A DNA stretch of 54,522 bases from Streptosporangiaceae bacterium (lineage in GTDB: Bacteria > Actinomycetota > Actinomycetes > Streptosporangiales > Streptosporangiaceae), in assembly GCA_025964715.1 (NCBI GenBank), contig JAOPYH010000521.1:1-54522 (forward strand), read 5' to 3'. A program made the position numbers and the translations under genes. Below are positions 28,126 to 36,812 of the stretch, one piece after another. The notes under the pieces were generated by a model. The model was not told where the DNA came from. It was given only the letters and a program-made list of their open reading frames with translations, and made no database searches. The first letter of the stretch is position 1. Every line of letters begins with the position of its first letter.

Positions 28126-28139
28126 CCGCAAATTTACGG
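28126..28139. promoter_or_regulatory. AT-centred near-palindrome upstream of dnaE
   Basis: CCG-N-AAATTT-N-CGG (14 bp) is a symmetric, AT-rich spot in a very GC-rich stretch. It lies about 200 bp before dnaE and 70 bp before a -10-like TAGGCT (28210-28215). It could be an operator, but no matching regulator is known to me. Confidence 0.25.
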
Positions 28140-28338
28140 ATGAACAGGGACGAAGTGCCGCGGACCGGGCATCCGGAGTGTCGTGTCCCGGGTGCCGCCG
28201 CCGCCACGTTAGGCTCACAGGACCGCGTCATCCGCGGGGCCCGCCGACCCCAGGACGACGATCTTCCCCCGGTCCGACTGCCGACGCGTGCCCGGCGCAT
28301 GCGCGCGGTCGCATGCGACAACAGGAGGCGCTGCCGGC

Positions 28339-31300
28339 ATGGCCGACTCGTTCGTACATCTGCACGTGCACACCGAGTACTCCATGCTCGACGGGGCGGC
28401 GCGGCTGAAGCAGATGTTCGACGAGGTCGAGCGGCAGAAGATGCCGGCGATCGCCATGACCGACCACGGCAACATGCACGGCGCCTACGGCTTTCACAAG
28501 AGGGCGGCCGAGTCCGGGGTCACGCCCATCATCGGCATCGAGGCCTATGTCGCCCCCGAGTCGCGGTTCCACAAAAAGCGCGTCCAGTGGGGCGAACCGA
28601 GCCAGAAGCGCGACGACCTCTCCGGCGGCGGCCTCTACACCCACAAGACGATCTGGGCCCGCAACAGGACCGGACTGCACAACCTGTTCCGCCTGACCTC
28701 CCGGGCCTACACCGAGGGCTTCGTCTTCAAGTACCCCCGGATGGACACCGACCTCGTCGCCGACCATGCCGAGGGCCTCATGGCCACGACCGGCTGCCCG
28801 TCGGGCGAGGTGCAGACCCGGCTGCGGCTGGGGCACTTCGACAAGGCGCTCGAGGCTGCCGCGCGCTACCAGGACATCTTCGGCAAGGACAACTACTTCC
28901 TCGAGATCATGGACCACGGGCTCGACATCGAGCGCCGGGTCCGTGACGGTCTGGTGGAGATCAGCAGGCGGCTGGACATCCCGCCGGTCGTGACCAACGA
29001 CTCGCACTACACCCACGAGAGTGAGGCGGCGGCGCACGACGCGCTGCTGTGCGTGCAGGTGGGCAAGCAGCTGGCCGACCCGGACCGTTTCCGGTTCGAC
29101 GGCAGCGGCTACTACCTCAAGACCGCCGACGAGATGCGGGCCATCGACAGCTCCGACATCTGGGCGGAGGGCTGCCGCAACACGCTGCTGGTGGCCGAGC
29201 GGGTCGACGCGGCGGGCATGTTCGAGTTCCACAACCTCATGCCCAAGTTCGACATCCCCGAGGGGGAGACCGAGGAGAGCTGGTTCCGCAAGGAGGTCCA
29301 GCTCGGCATGGAGCGGCGGTTCCCCGACGGGGTAGACGAGGAGCACCAGCGCCAGGTCGAGTTCGAGATCGGCGTGATCCTGCAGATGGGGTTCCCGTCC
29401 TACTTCCTTGTGGTCGCCGACTTCATCATGTGGGCCAAGAACAACGGCATCCGGGTGGGCCCGGGCCGTGGGTCGGCGGCCGGCTCACTGGCGTCGTACG
29501 CGCTCGGCATCACCGACCTCGACCCGCTGCCGCACGGACTGATCTTCGAGCGGTTCCTCAACCCCGAGCGGGTCTCCATGCCGGACGTCGACATCGACTT
29601 CGACGAACGTCGGCGCGGTGACGTGATCCGCTATGTCACCGAGAAATATGGCTCCGACAAGGTCGCCATGATCGCCACCTTCGGCACCATCAAGGCCAAG
29701 GCGGCGCTGAAGGACGCCGGCCGTGTCCTCGGTTTCCCCTACGCGCTCGGCGACCGGCTCTCCAAGGCCTTCCCGCCGGCGGTGATGGGCAAGGAGATCC
29801 CGCTGTCGGGGATCTTCGACGAGAAGCACCCCCGCTACAGCGAGGCGGGCGAGCTCCGCAAGCTGTACGACGAAGAGACCGACGTCAAGCAGGTCCTGGA
29901 TCTCGCCCAGGGCCTCGAGGGGCTGATCCGGCAGACCGGGGTGCACGCCGCCGGCGTGATCATGAGCGCGGAGACGCTCACCGACCACATACCGGTCATG
30001 CGGCGCGACAGTGACGGCGTCATCATCACGCAGTTCGACTATCCGACCTGCGAGGCGCTCGGCCTGCTGAAGATGGACTTCCTGGGGCTGCGCAACCTCA
30101 CCATCCTCGACGACTGCCTGAAGGCCATCAAGCTCAACAAGGGCCTCGACCTGGACCTGCTCGCGCTGCCGCTGGAGAACCCGAAGACCTACGAGTTGCT
30201 GGCCCGCGGCGACACGCTGGGCGTCTTCCAGTTCGACGGCGGGCCGATGCGGTCTCTGCTGCGGCTGATGAAGCCCGACACCTTCGAGGACATCTCCGCG
30301 GTGGGCGCGCTCTACCGGCCCGGGCCGATGGGCGCGAACTCGCACACCAATTACGCGCTGCGCAAGAACGGGCAGCAGGAGATCACTCCGATCCACCCGG
30401 AGCTCGCGGAGGCCCTCGAGGAGGTCCTGGCCCCGACCTACGGCCTGATCGTGTATCAGGAGCAGGTCATGGCCATCGCGCAGAAGGTCGCCGGCTACTC
30501 GCTCGGCTCCGCGGACCTGCTCCGCCGGGCGATGGGCAAGAAGAAGAAGTCCGAACTGGACAAGCAGTTCGTCAGCTTCGAGGCCGGCATGCAGGAACGC
30601 GGCTTCTCGGCCGCGGCCGTCAAGACCCTGTGGGACATCCTCCTCCCGTTCTCCGACTACGCCTTCAACAAGGCGCACAGCGCCGCCTATGGCTTGGTGT
30701 CCTACTGGACCGCCTACCTCAAGGCCAACTATCCGGCCGAGTACATGGCCGGTCTGCTGACCTCGGTCAAGGACGACAAGGACAAGAGCGCGCTCTATCT
30801 GAACGAGTGCCGCCGTATGGGCATCACCGTGCTGCCGCCGGACGTCAACGAGTCGGACGCCGACTTCACCCCGCGTGGTGACAAGGAGATCCGCTTCGGC
30901 CTGTCGGCGATCCGCAACGTCGGCGGCAACGTCGTGGACGGGATCGTCAAGGGCCGCAAGGAAAAGGGCCGCTACACCGACTTCAACGACTTCCTTCGCA
31001 AGGTTCCGCCGATCGTGTGCAACAAGCGGGTCGTCGAGTCCCTGGTGAAGGCCGGTGCTTTCGACGACCTCAAGCATGAGCGCAAGGCCCTGGTCATGGT
31101 GCACGAGCAGGCGATTGATACCGTGATCGACCTCAAGCGCAACGAGGCCATCGGCCAGGACTCGTTGTTCGGCGCGATGGACGAGGACGGAGACCCGGAC
31201 TCCACCTTGGACGTGGAGATCCCGCCGGGGGAGTGGGACAAGACGACGCTGCTCGCGTTCGAGCGGGAGATGCTCGGCCTCTATGTCTCCGACCACCCGC

Positions 31301-31872
31301 TGCTCGGCGTCGAGCACATCCTGGCGTCGAGCACCGACTGTTCCATCGCCTCCCTCACCACGGACGGCGACCGCCCGGACGGCCAGATCGTCACCATCGG
31401 CGGGCTTCTGTCAGGACTGCAGCGCAAGGTGACCAAGCAGGGGAACTCCTGGGCCATGGCCACGCTGGAGGACCTCGAGGGCGCCATCGAGGTGATGATC
31501 TTCCCCTCGTCCTACCAGCTCTGCTCCACGTTGCTGGCCGAGGACGCGATCCTGGTGGTGAAGGGCCGGATCGACAAGCGGGAGGACGTACCAAAGATCA
31601 TTGCCATGGAGGTGACGCAGCCCGACCTCACGGTCACCGAGGCGGGCGGGCCGTTCTCGGTCACCATGCCCATCGGGCGCTGCACCCCGCCGGTGGTCGA
31701 GCAGCTCAAGGACGTGCTGATCACCCATCCGGGCAAGAGCGAGGTGCACCTGCACCTGCAGAACGGACCCCGGACGACGGTGGTCCGGCTGGACGACAAG
31801 CTGCGGGTCAGCCCCTCACCATCGTTGATGGGCGACCTGAAACAGCTGCTCGGCCCGACCTGCCTGAGCTGA
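28339..31872 (+). CDS. dnaE1: DNA polymerase III alpha subunit DnaE1
   Basis: Replicative polymerase catalytic subunit. An N-terminal PHP domain starts FVHLHVHTEYSMLDGA, with the further metal motif AMTDHGNMHGAY. The polymerase palm has the catalytic PDVDIDF (415-421; D416, D418, D420) and GPGRGSAAGSL before it. Helix-hairpin-helix and OB-fold (GGLLSGLQRKVTKQGN) regions follow. 1177 residues is normal for actinobacterial DnaE1, and the intact PHP domain fits the mycobacterial type that proofreads. AGGAGG lies twelve bases before the ATG. Confidence 0.96.
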   Translation: MADSFVHLHVHTEYSMLDGAARLKQMFDEVERQKMPAIAMTDHGNMHGAYGFHKRAAESGVTPIIGIEAYVAPESRFHKKRVQWGEPSQKRDDLSGGGLYTHKTIWARNRTGLHNLFRLTSRAYTEGFVFKYPRMDTDLVADHAEGLMATTGCPSGEVQTRLRLGHFDKALEAAARYQDIFGKDNYFLEIMDHGLDIERRVRDGLVEISRRLDIPPVVTNDSHYTHESEAAAHDALLCVQVGKQLADPDRFRFDGSGYYLKTADEMRAIDSSDIWAEGCRNTLLVAERVDAAGMFEFHNLMPKFDIPEGETEESWFRKEVQLGMERRFPDGVDEEHQRQVEFEIGVILQMGFPSYFLVVADFIMWAKNNGIRVGPGRGSAAGSLASYALGITDLDPLPHGLIFERFLNPERVSMPDVDIDFDERRRGDVIRYVTEKYGSDKVAMIATFGTIKAKAALKDAGRVLGFPYALGDRLSKAFPPAVMGKEIPLSGIFDEKHPRYSEAGELRKLYDEETDVKQVLDLAQGLEGLIRQTGVHAAGVIMSAETLTDHIPVMRRDSDGVIITQFDYPTCEALGLLKMDFLGLRNLTILDDCLKAIKLNKGLDLDLLALPLENPKTYELLARGDTLGVFQFDGGPMRSLLRLMKPDTFEDISAVGALYRPGPMGANSHTNYALRKNGQQEITPIHPELAEALEEVLAPTYGLIVYQEQVMAIAQKVAGYSLGSADLLRRAMGKKKKSELDKQFVSFEAGMQERGFSAAAVKTLWDILLPFSDYAFNKAHSAAYGLVSYWTAYLKANYPAEYMAGLLTSVKDDKDKSALYLNECRRMGITVLPPDVNESDADFTPRGDKEIRFGLSAIRNVGGNVVDGIVKGRKEKGRYTDFNDFLRKVPPIVCNKRVVESLVKAGAFDDLKHERKALVMVHEQAIDTVIDLKRNEAIGQDSLFGAMDEDGDPDSTLDVEIPPGEWDKTTLLAFEREMLGLYVSDHPLLGVEHILASSTDCSIASLTTDGDRPDGQIVTIGGLLSGLQRKVTKQGNSWAMATLEDLEGAIEVMIFPSSYQLCSTLLAEDAILVVKGRIDKREDVPKIIAMEVTQPDLTVTEAGGPFSVTMPIGRCTPPVVEQLKDVLITHPGKSEVHLHLQNGPRTTVVRLDDKLRVSPSPSLMGDLKQLLGPTCLS

Positions 31873-31887
31873 GCGACCGCGCCGGTC

Positions 31888-31923
31888 GAGCTGCCGCGTC
31901 AGCTCAGCGGCCGGGCAGGCCGC
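31888..31923. terminator. Two adjacent hairpins between dnaE and the amidohydrolase gene
   Basis: GAGCTG-6-CAGCTC (31888-31905) and GCGGCC-5-GGCCGC (31907-31923) are consecutive 6-bp stems in the gap between convergent genes. They may stop transcription from both sides. Confidence 0.5.
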
Positions 31924-32029
31924 GGTCTCACATCAGGTCAACCTGGGCTCCCTCAGCGGGCGGGCTGGGTGTGTCGGGCCGGTATCAGCGGGTGAGTCGT
32001 CCTGCCGGCACCGGCCCTCGACACCCCGG

Positions 32030-33265
32030 CTAGGCGACGGTGGGCTCTTTGTGGAAGCGGCCGTCCTTCATGATCGCGGTCAGCCGGTCGCGGTCCTGCA
32101 GGATGGTGATGTCGGCGAGAGGGTCTCCGTCGACGAGGATCAGGTCGGCCAGGAAGCCGGAGTGGACCTGGCCCAGTTCGCCGGCGCGGTCCATGATCTC
32201 GCCGCCGAGCTTGGTGGCGGACAGGATCGCCTCCATGGGCGTGAAGCCGAGGAGCTTGACGAAGTGCTCCAGGTCGCGGGCGTAGGTGCCGTGCGGGGTC
32301 CAGGCGAAGCCGTAGTCCCCGCCGGGCAGCACCCGGATGCCGCGGCGGTGCATCTCCCGGAGCCCCTCGATGGCGATCTCGAGTTCGCGTTTGTATCCGA
32401 CCTGCTCGGCCAGCTCGGGGGTGTAACCCCAGGGTGCGGCGTCCTCGAGGGTGGCGATGAGCCAGTTGATGCCGGGGGCGACGAAGACACGGTCCTTCTG
32501 CCGTTCCAGCTCGTCCATACCCTCGTCGTCGATGAAGCTGCCGTGATAGATGATGTCCACCCCGGTGCGCAGGCACATCTTCACCGACTCGGCACTGCGG
32601 GCGTGGGCGCAGACGCGCACGCCCCGCCGGTGTGCCTCCTCGACCGCCACGGCGATCTCGGCGTCGGTGAAGTAGGTGTCCTCGGCCCGCTGGGTCCCGG
32701 TGATCTCCTCGCCCGACAGGATGAGCTTGATCACGTCGACGCCGACCCCGATGAGCTCTCGGACGGTCTTGCGCATCTCCTCCACGCCGTCCACGAAGTT
32801 GGTGATGCTGGGGACCAGTGCTCCGCCGGTGCTGGCGATCTCTCTGCCGTTGGCCAGGTAACGCGGTCCGGCAAGCTCGCCGGCATTGATCGCGTCCCGG
32901 ATGACGACGTCGAGGCGTTGCTTGGCGGACGCCGCGCCGACGCACATCGTGTAGCCGTGATCGATGTAGGTCTTGGCGCTGCGCGCCGTGAGGAGGGTGT
33001 GCTCCTCCACGCCCATCTCGCCGAGCGCGTCCAGTGACGTGCCGTTGTTCCAGGTGAAATGCGTGTGGGCGTCGCAGAGGGCGGACATGAGGGTGCCGCC
33101 GCGCCCGTCGATGATCCGGCAGTCCGCCGGACGCCGGGTCGCGCCGGGCCGCCCCACCGCGGCTATGTGGGAGCCTTCGATCAGCACCTCGCCGTCGAAC
33201 GGCTCGGCGCCGGTCCCGTCGAGGACACGGACGTTGGTGAACAGGGTTGTGGTTTCCGGGTGCAT
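32030..33265 (-). CDS. Metal-dependent amidohydrolase (imidazolonepropionase-like)
   Basis: Amidohydrolase-superfamily enzyme with an N-terminal beta sandwich and a TIM barrel. Metal ligands are visible: H67 and H69 in DAHTHF, a likely bridging Lys in DVIKLILSG, His in VCAHARSAE, His in DIIYHGSFIDD, and Asp in LPGGDYGFAW. The C-terminus (FLADLILVDGDPL) returns to the sandwich. The substrate is not readable; the subfamily includes prolidase- and imidazolonepropionase-like enzymes. 411 residues. It is the last gene of the operon below the FAH-family gene, 109 bp after the hydrolase. Confidence 0.87.
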   Translation of the reverse strand: MHPETTTLFTNVRVLDGTGAEPFDGEVLIEGSHIAAVGRPGATRRPADCRIIDGRGGTLMSALCDAHTHFTWNNGTSLDALGEMGVEEHTLLTARSAKTYIDHGYTMCVGAASAKQRLDVVIRDAINAGELAGPRYLANGREIASTGGALVPSITNFVDGVEEMRKTVRELIGVGVDVIKLILSGEEITGTQRAEDTYFTDAEIAVAVEEAHRRGVRVCAHARSAESVKMCLRTGVDIIYHGSFIDDEGMDELERQKDRVFVAPGINWLIATLEDAAPWGYTPELAEQVGYKRELEIAIEGLREMHRRGIRVLPGGDYGFAWTPHGTYARDLEHFVKLLGFTPMEAILSATKLGGEIMDRAGELGQVHSGFLADLILVDGDPLADITILQDRDRLTAIMKDGRFHKEPTVA

Positions 33266-33374
33266 CGTCGGACCTCCGGGCGGAGTGACGGGGTGGGGGG
33301 ATCGGGCGGCCGCGTGGCGGCGGGCCGGCGCTGGGGTGAGGAAACCGGGCGGGGTGGCGGGGAGAGCGGGTCCG

Positions 33375-34139
33375 TCAGAGGAAGTCGCGAATCGCGGCGG
33401 TGACCTGAGGCGCGGCCTCGACGGCGGTCCAGTGGCCGACCCCGTCGAGCACCTCGTAGGAGGAGCTGGGTAGCTCCTTGAACATGGCCTCGCTCGTGGC
33501 GGGCGGGCTCACCTTGTCGTCGCTGCCGGTCATCATGAGCACGGGGACCTCGATCTTCGACAGCTCGACGGCGGTGGCGGCGGCCAGCGCCTCGCAGTGC
33601 GCGGCATAGCCCCGGGGATCCTGCCGCATGAGGAGTTCGCGCACGAAGGCCGCCGCCGCGGGCCGTTCCCGTCGGGTCTCCTCGGAGGTCGCGGCGCCGA
33701 CGATGGCATCGGCCACGGACTCCATGCCGTGCTCCCGTACGGTCGCCGCACGCTGCCGGGTCGCTTCCTTGCCCTGCGCCGGCTGCTCTCGCACCGGGCC
33801 GAGCAGCACGACCTTGTCGACCCGGTCCGGACGGGTGACCGCGAAGTGCTGGACGACGATCGTCCCCATGCTGTGCCCGACGATCGACGCGGAGCGCAGG
33901 TCGGCCGCGTCGAGCACCGCCTCGAGGACGTCGGCGAACGACTCGATCGACACCGGCCCCGTGAAAGGGGATCGTCCGGCGCCGGGGAGGTCGAAGCGCA
34001 CCACGGTGTGACGGCCCGTCAGGGCCGCGGCCTGTGGCTCGTAGAAGTTCGTCGTCCCGCCGAGTCCATGGACGAACACGACGGCGGGGCCGTCTCCGGC
34101 CCTTTCCAGGAAGACCTCGGTGCCGTTGCCGAGCTTCAT
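33375..34139 (-). CDS. Alpha/beta-fold hydrolase
   Basis: Serine hydrolase fold of 254 residues: oxyanion HGLGGT near 24-29, nucleophile S90 in GHSMG, an acid in MMTGSDDKV, and His in GVGHWTAVE. It resembles the C-C bond hydrolases and 3-oxoadipate enol-lactonases of aromatic-ring degradation. Its place beside an FAH-family gene under a FadR-type regulator makes a catabolic role likely. The substrate is unknown. Confidence 0.87.
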   Translation of the reverse strand: MKLGNGTEVFLERAGDGPAVVFVHGLGGTTNFYEPQAAALTGRHTVVRFDLPGAGRSPFTGPVSIESFADVLEAVLDAADLRSASIVGHSMGTIVVQHFAVTRPDRVDKVVLLGPVREQPAQGKEATRQRAATVREHGMESVADAIVGAATSEETRRERPAAAAFVRELLMRQDPRGYAAHCEALAAATAVELSKIEVPVLMMTGSDDKVSPPATSEAMFKELPSSSYEVLDGVGHWTAVEAAPQVTAAIRDFL

Positions 34140-34175
34140 ATGGGTTCTCCTCGCTGGTGTGATGAACGGTGCTGG

Positions 34176-35060
34176 TCAGGCAACGCTGTTGCGCAGGGTC
34201 CCGAGCCCGGAAATGGAGATCTCGATGACGTCTCCCGAGCGAAGGAAGCGCGGAGGGTCGAACCCGATGCCGACGCCCGCCGGCGTCCCGGTCGCTATGA
34301 CGTCCCCGGGTTCGAGGGTGAGACCGGCCGAGATGGTCTCGATCAGTTCGGGAATGCCGAAGATCAGGTCGGCGGTCCCCGCCTTCTGCCGGAGCTCGCC
34401 GTTGACCCGGCACTCGATCCAGAGGGCCGTGGCGTCGATCTCGTCGGCGGTCACGGCGTACGGGCCCATGGGGCAGAAGGTGTCCAGGCCCTTGCCCAGC
34501 AGCCATTGCTTGTGGTCGCGCTGGCGGTCCCGGGCCGTCACGTCGTTGATGATCGTGTAACCCCAGACATGCCGGAGGGCCTGCGCGGCGGGGATGTCCC
34601 GGCCTCCCGGGCCGATGATCACCGCTAGCTCGGCCTCGTAATCCAGCTCGCGGGCCACGTCGGGATGCCGCTCGATCAGGGCCCCTGGACCCACGACCGC
34701 GCTCGGCGGCTTGGAGAACACCACCGGGTGGGCGGGCAGGTGCTGGTCATCGCCGGCGGGGCCGCTGCCGGCGTCATAACCGCTCTGCCCGAACTCCCGC
34801 GCGTGCTCGCGGTAGTTCTTGCCCACGCAGAACACGTTGCGCCGGGGCCGTGGGAAGGGGGCGAGGAGCTCGATCTCTGCCAGCGGGCGGCCCGGCTGAG
34901 CACCGGCCCGCGAGATGCGGGCCAAGGCCTCCTCCCATCCCTCGATGACCTCGGCAAGGTCGGCCGTGCCAAGCAGGCCGGTCAGATCGCACAGCCGATC
35001 CTGCGGATCGACCAGGCCGATGCCCTGGCCGTGCTCGGACCGGTACGTCACCAATCGCAT
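34176..35060 (-). CDS. Fumarylacetoacetate hydrolase (FAH) family protein
   Basis: C-C hydrolase or isomerase/decarboxylase of the FAH superfamily. The metal-binding ELDYEAELAVIIG, the NDVTARDRQ loop and the GTPAGVGIG turn are visible; such enzymes act on acylpyruvates or 2-oxo-hept-ene-dioates. It is the first gene of a three-gene operon. ATG at 35060 was chosen (294 aa); the codon lies inside an inverted-repeat operator (35051-35073), so regulator binding would cover the start. Confidence 0.88.
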   Translation of the reverse strand: MRLVTYRSEHGQGIGLVDPQDRLCDLTGLLGTADLAEVIEGWEEALARISRAGAQPGRPLAEIELLAPFPRPRRNVFCVGKNYREHAREFGQSGYDAGSGPAGDDQHLPAHPVVFSKPPSAVVGPGALIERHPDVARELDYEAELAVIIGPGGRDIPAAQALRHVWGYTIINDVTARDRQRDHKQWLLGKGLDTFCPMGPYAVTADEIDATALWIECRVNGELRQKAGTADLIFGIPELIETISAGLTLEPGDVIATGTPAGVGIGFDPPRFLRSGDVIEISISGLGTLRNSVA

Positions 35061-35220
35061 TGGTCCAACCAATCTACCTTTGGTTTGTGATTGGCATCAC
35101 GGTAGATGTCCGGAATCAACCGTGTCAACGGTCCGTTTTGACCCGACCACGGCGCGTGGATCTTCAGCCCTTGACTTGTGGCAGCCAATGTGAACCAATG
35201 ACCGCTTCCGGTACCATTGG
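35051..35220. promoter_or_regulatory. FadR/GntR operator region with seven CCAAT/ATTGG half-sites
   Basis: Half-sites begin at 35051, 35059, 35069, 35090, 35185, 35195 and 35216. ATTGGT-CCA-ACCAAT (35059-35073) is a perfect inverted repeat with the TGGT-N3-ACCA form of FadR-type sites, and CCAAT-CGC-ATTGG (35051-35063) overlaps it. The triplets 35059/35069/35090 and 35185/35195/35216 have identical offsets (0, 10, 31 bp), close to whole helical turns. One cluster lies at the FAH start, the other just before the regulator gene. Confidence 0.6.
35099..35128 (-). promoter_or_regulatory. Promoter of the FAH operon (TTGACA-18-TACCGT)
   Basis: On the minus strand TTGACA (35128-35123) and TACCGT (35104-35099) are 18 bp apart. 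The predicted start near 35092 lies next to the half-site at 35090 and about 20 bp before the main inverted repeat, so a bound repressor would block the start or early elongation. Confidence 0.6.
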
Positions 35221-35252
35221 GCCGCAGGTCTGCTACGGGGGGGTGGAGTGAG

Positions 35253-35945
35253 ATGGCCGATCAGCTTGCGACGGCTCCCCGGCCCACCGGCGAGGAAGAC
35301 GTGCCCGCCGCCGTGCCCCGGGTGCTGGCGGCCGAGCTGGAGGCGGCGCGGCAGCGGCCGTCCGGCCGGATCCCCCCGGAGCGGGAGCTGGCGGCACGTC
35401 ATGGGCTGAGCCGGACGGCCGTGCGCAGATGGCTCGACGAGCTCGAGCAGACCGGTCAGGTGACCCGGCACGTAGGGCGCGGCACCTTCGTCACGCGCGC
35501 ACGGCCCGTCGATGACGCGGACACGAGTCCGGCCGAGATCCTGGCCGTACGCCTGATGCTCGAGCCGCAGATGCTCGGTCTGGCCATCGCCAACGCCACG
35601 ACGCGGGACATCGCCGAGATGCGCCACTGCCTGGCCGCGGGAGAGGGGGCCGGGTCCTATGAGGAGTTCGAGCGCTGGGATTCCGGCCTGCATGCCGCCA
35701 TCGCGGCCTCAACGCACAACAACCTGATGATCCGCCTGTTCACGGTCATGAACGAGGCGCGCCACGACCCCCTGTGGGGCAGCGCCAAACGGCGTACCTT
35801 CACTCCGTCCCGGCGGGCCGAGTACGAACAGGATCACCGGGAGCTCGTCGACGCGATCGACGACCGTCATCTCGAGCGGGCGGCGGCGATCATGCGCCGT
35901 CATCTGCAGCGGATCCGGGCGGCTCTCATCGGCACGCACGCCTGA
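35253..35945 (+). CDS. GntR-family transcriptional regulator, FadR subfamily (FCD domain)
   Basis: The N-terminal winged helix (RIPPERELAARHGLSRTAVRR) reads as GntR; the C-terminal helical FCD domain has the expected metal-binding Asp/His positions (ERWDSGLHAAIA and QDHRELVDAIDDRH). FCD regulators usually bind a small organic acid. It is divergent from the FAH operon and is the obvious candidate for control of it and of itself. GGAGTGAG precedes the ATG. A TTGACT at 35171 may be its -35. 230 residues. Confidence 0.9.
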   Translation: MADQLATAPRPTGEEDVPAAVPRVLAAELEAARQRPSGRIPPERELAARHGLSRTAVRRWLDELEQTGQVTRHVGRGTFVTRARPVDDADTSPAEILAVRLMLEPQMLGLAIANATTRDIAEMRHCLAAGEGAGSYEEFERWDSGLHAAIAASTHNNLMIRLFTVMNEARHDPLWGSAKRRTFTPSRRAEYEQDHRELVDAIDDRHLERAAAIMRRHLQRIRAALIGTHA

Positions 35946-35993
35946 GGCCCGCTGAAGACCGTCCCGCGGGCGGGCGCCCGGGGTCCGTGCGGA

Positions 35994-36722
35994 TCAGACC
36001 GAGGGGGTGAGGCCCGACTCCCAGCCGGTGAACCGGCCGAAATGGTCGAAGGCCGCGAGCCCCGTTCCGCCTTCCGGAAGGTGCGCCTCGATGGTCCCCG
36101 GCGTCTCCCGATAGGCCACCTGGTGGTGGCTGAGGAACCGGGCCAATGTCAGCCGATGGTCACTCGCGAAGAGTGAGGTCGCGTTGAAGACCAGCCGCGG
36201 CACCTGGAGCGGGTCCCACTCCGCCAGCGGCACCCGCGGGTCGTCGACATGGAGGTAGGCCGAGCCGCCTGGGTAGCCGGCGCCGATGTAGCCGCCGCCA
36301 CCGAGCAGGCCCGCGGCGGCGACGGCGACCAGCTCGCCGCCGTGCGCGGCCGGGCCGTCGTACCCGGACAGGTCCACCTCCGGCGTGGTGAGCTCGGCGA
36401 TGCCCAGCCGCTCACCGGCCTCGCGCACGCCCAGGGTGGGCACGACCGCGGGGTGCTCCGGACCGAACTGCGTGTTGGCCCAGCCCCAGAGCCACGTCTG
36501 TTCCCGCTCGGCGTAGCTGCCGAGGAGCGAGACGCGGACCGTCACCCCTCCGCTGCTGTACGTACGGGCGGTGAGGTCGGCGTTCCAATCTTCGCGCGGG
36601 AGGAGTTCGGAAAGGGTCTCCTGCTGCTGGAGGACGACCGCGGTCAGGGCCGCGCCGAGCCGGATGAAGCCGGGGCTGAACGGAGGCGGACTGGGCGCTG
36701 TCACGGAGGTGGAACCAGACAT
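35994..36722 (-). CDS. Uncharacterised protein, DUF6882-like
   Basis: No membrane segment. Visible features are a helical N-terminus with LQQQETLSELLPREDWNADL, a repeated aromatic pattern (WLWGWANTQF) and a Gly-rich middle (AAAGLLGGGGYIGAGYPGG). The C-terminus reads HHQVAYRETPGTIEAHLPEG. The pattern recalls the DUF6882 family, but this is from memory. The start at ATG 36722 is set by a TAATGT box seven bases upstream (leaderless). 242 residues. Function unknown. Confidence 0.7.
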   Translation of the reverse strand: MSGSTSVTAPSPPPFSPGFIRLGAALTAVVLQQQETLSELLPREDWNADLTARTYSSGGVTVRVSLLGSYAEREQTWLWGWANTQFGPEHPAVVPTLGVREAGERLGIAELTTPEVDLSGYDGPAAHGGELVAVAAAGLLGGGGYIGAGYPGGSAYLHVDDPRVPLAEWDPLQVPRLVFNATSLFASDHRLTLARFLSHHQVAYRETPGTIEAHLPEGGTGLAAFDHFGRFTGWESGLTPSV

Positions 36723-36729
36723 GTCGGGC

Positions 36730-36735
36730 ACATTA
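36730..36735 (-). promoter_or_regulatory. -10 box TAATGT of a leaderless gene
   Basis: TAATGT on the minus strand ends seven bases before the ATG at 36722, the leaderless spacing. No clear -35. Confidence 0.5.
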
Positions 36736-36812
36736 TCCCAAGTGGGCGAGGGGGTGTGGCGTCGTCGATCATTGGGCGGCCGCGGGTTACGCTGCCGTAC
36801 CTATAGGAGACC

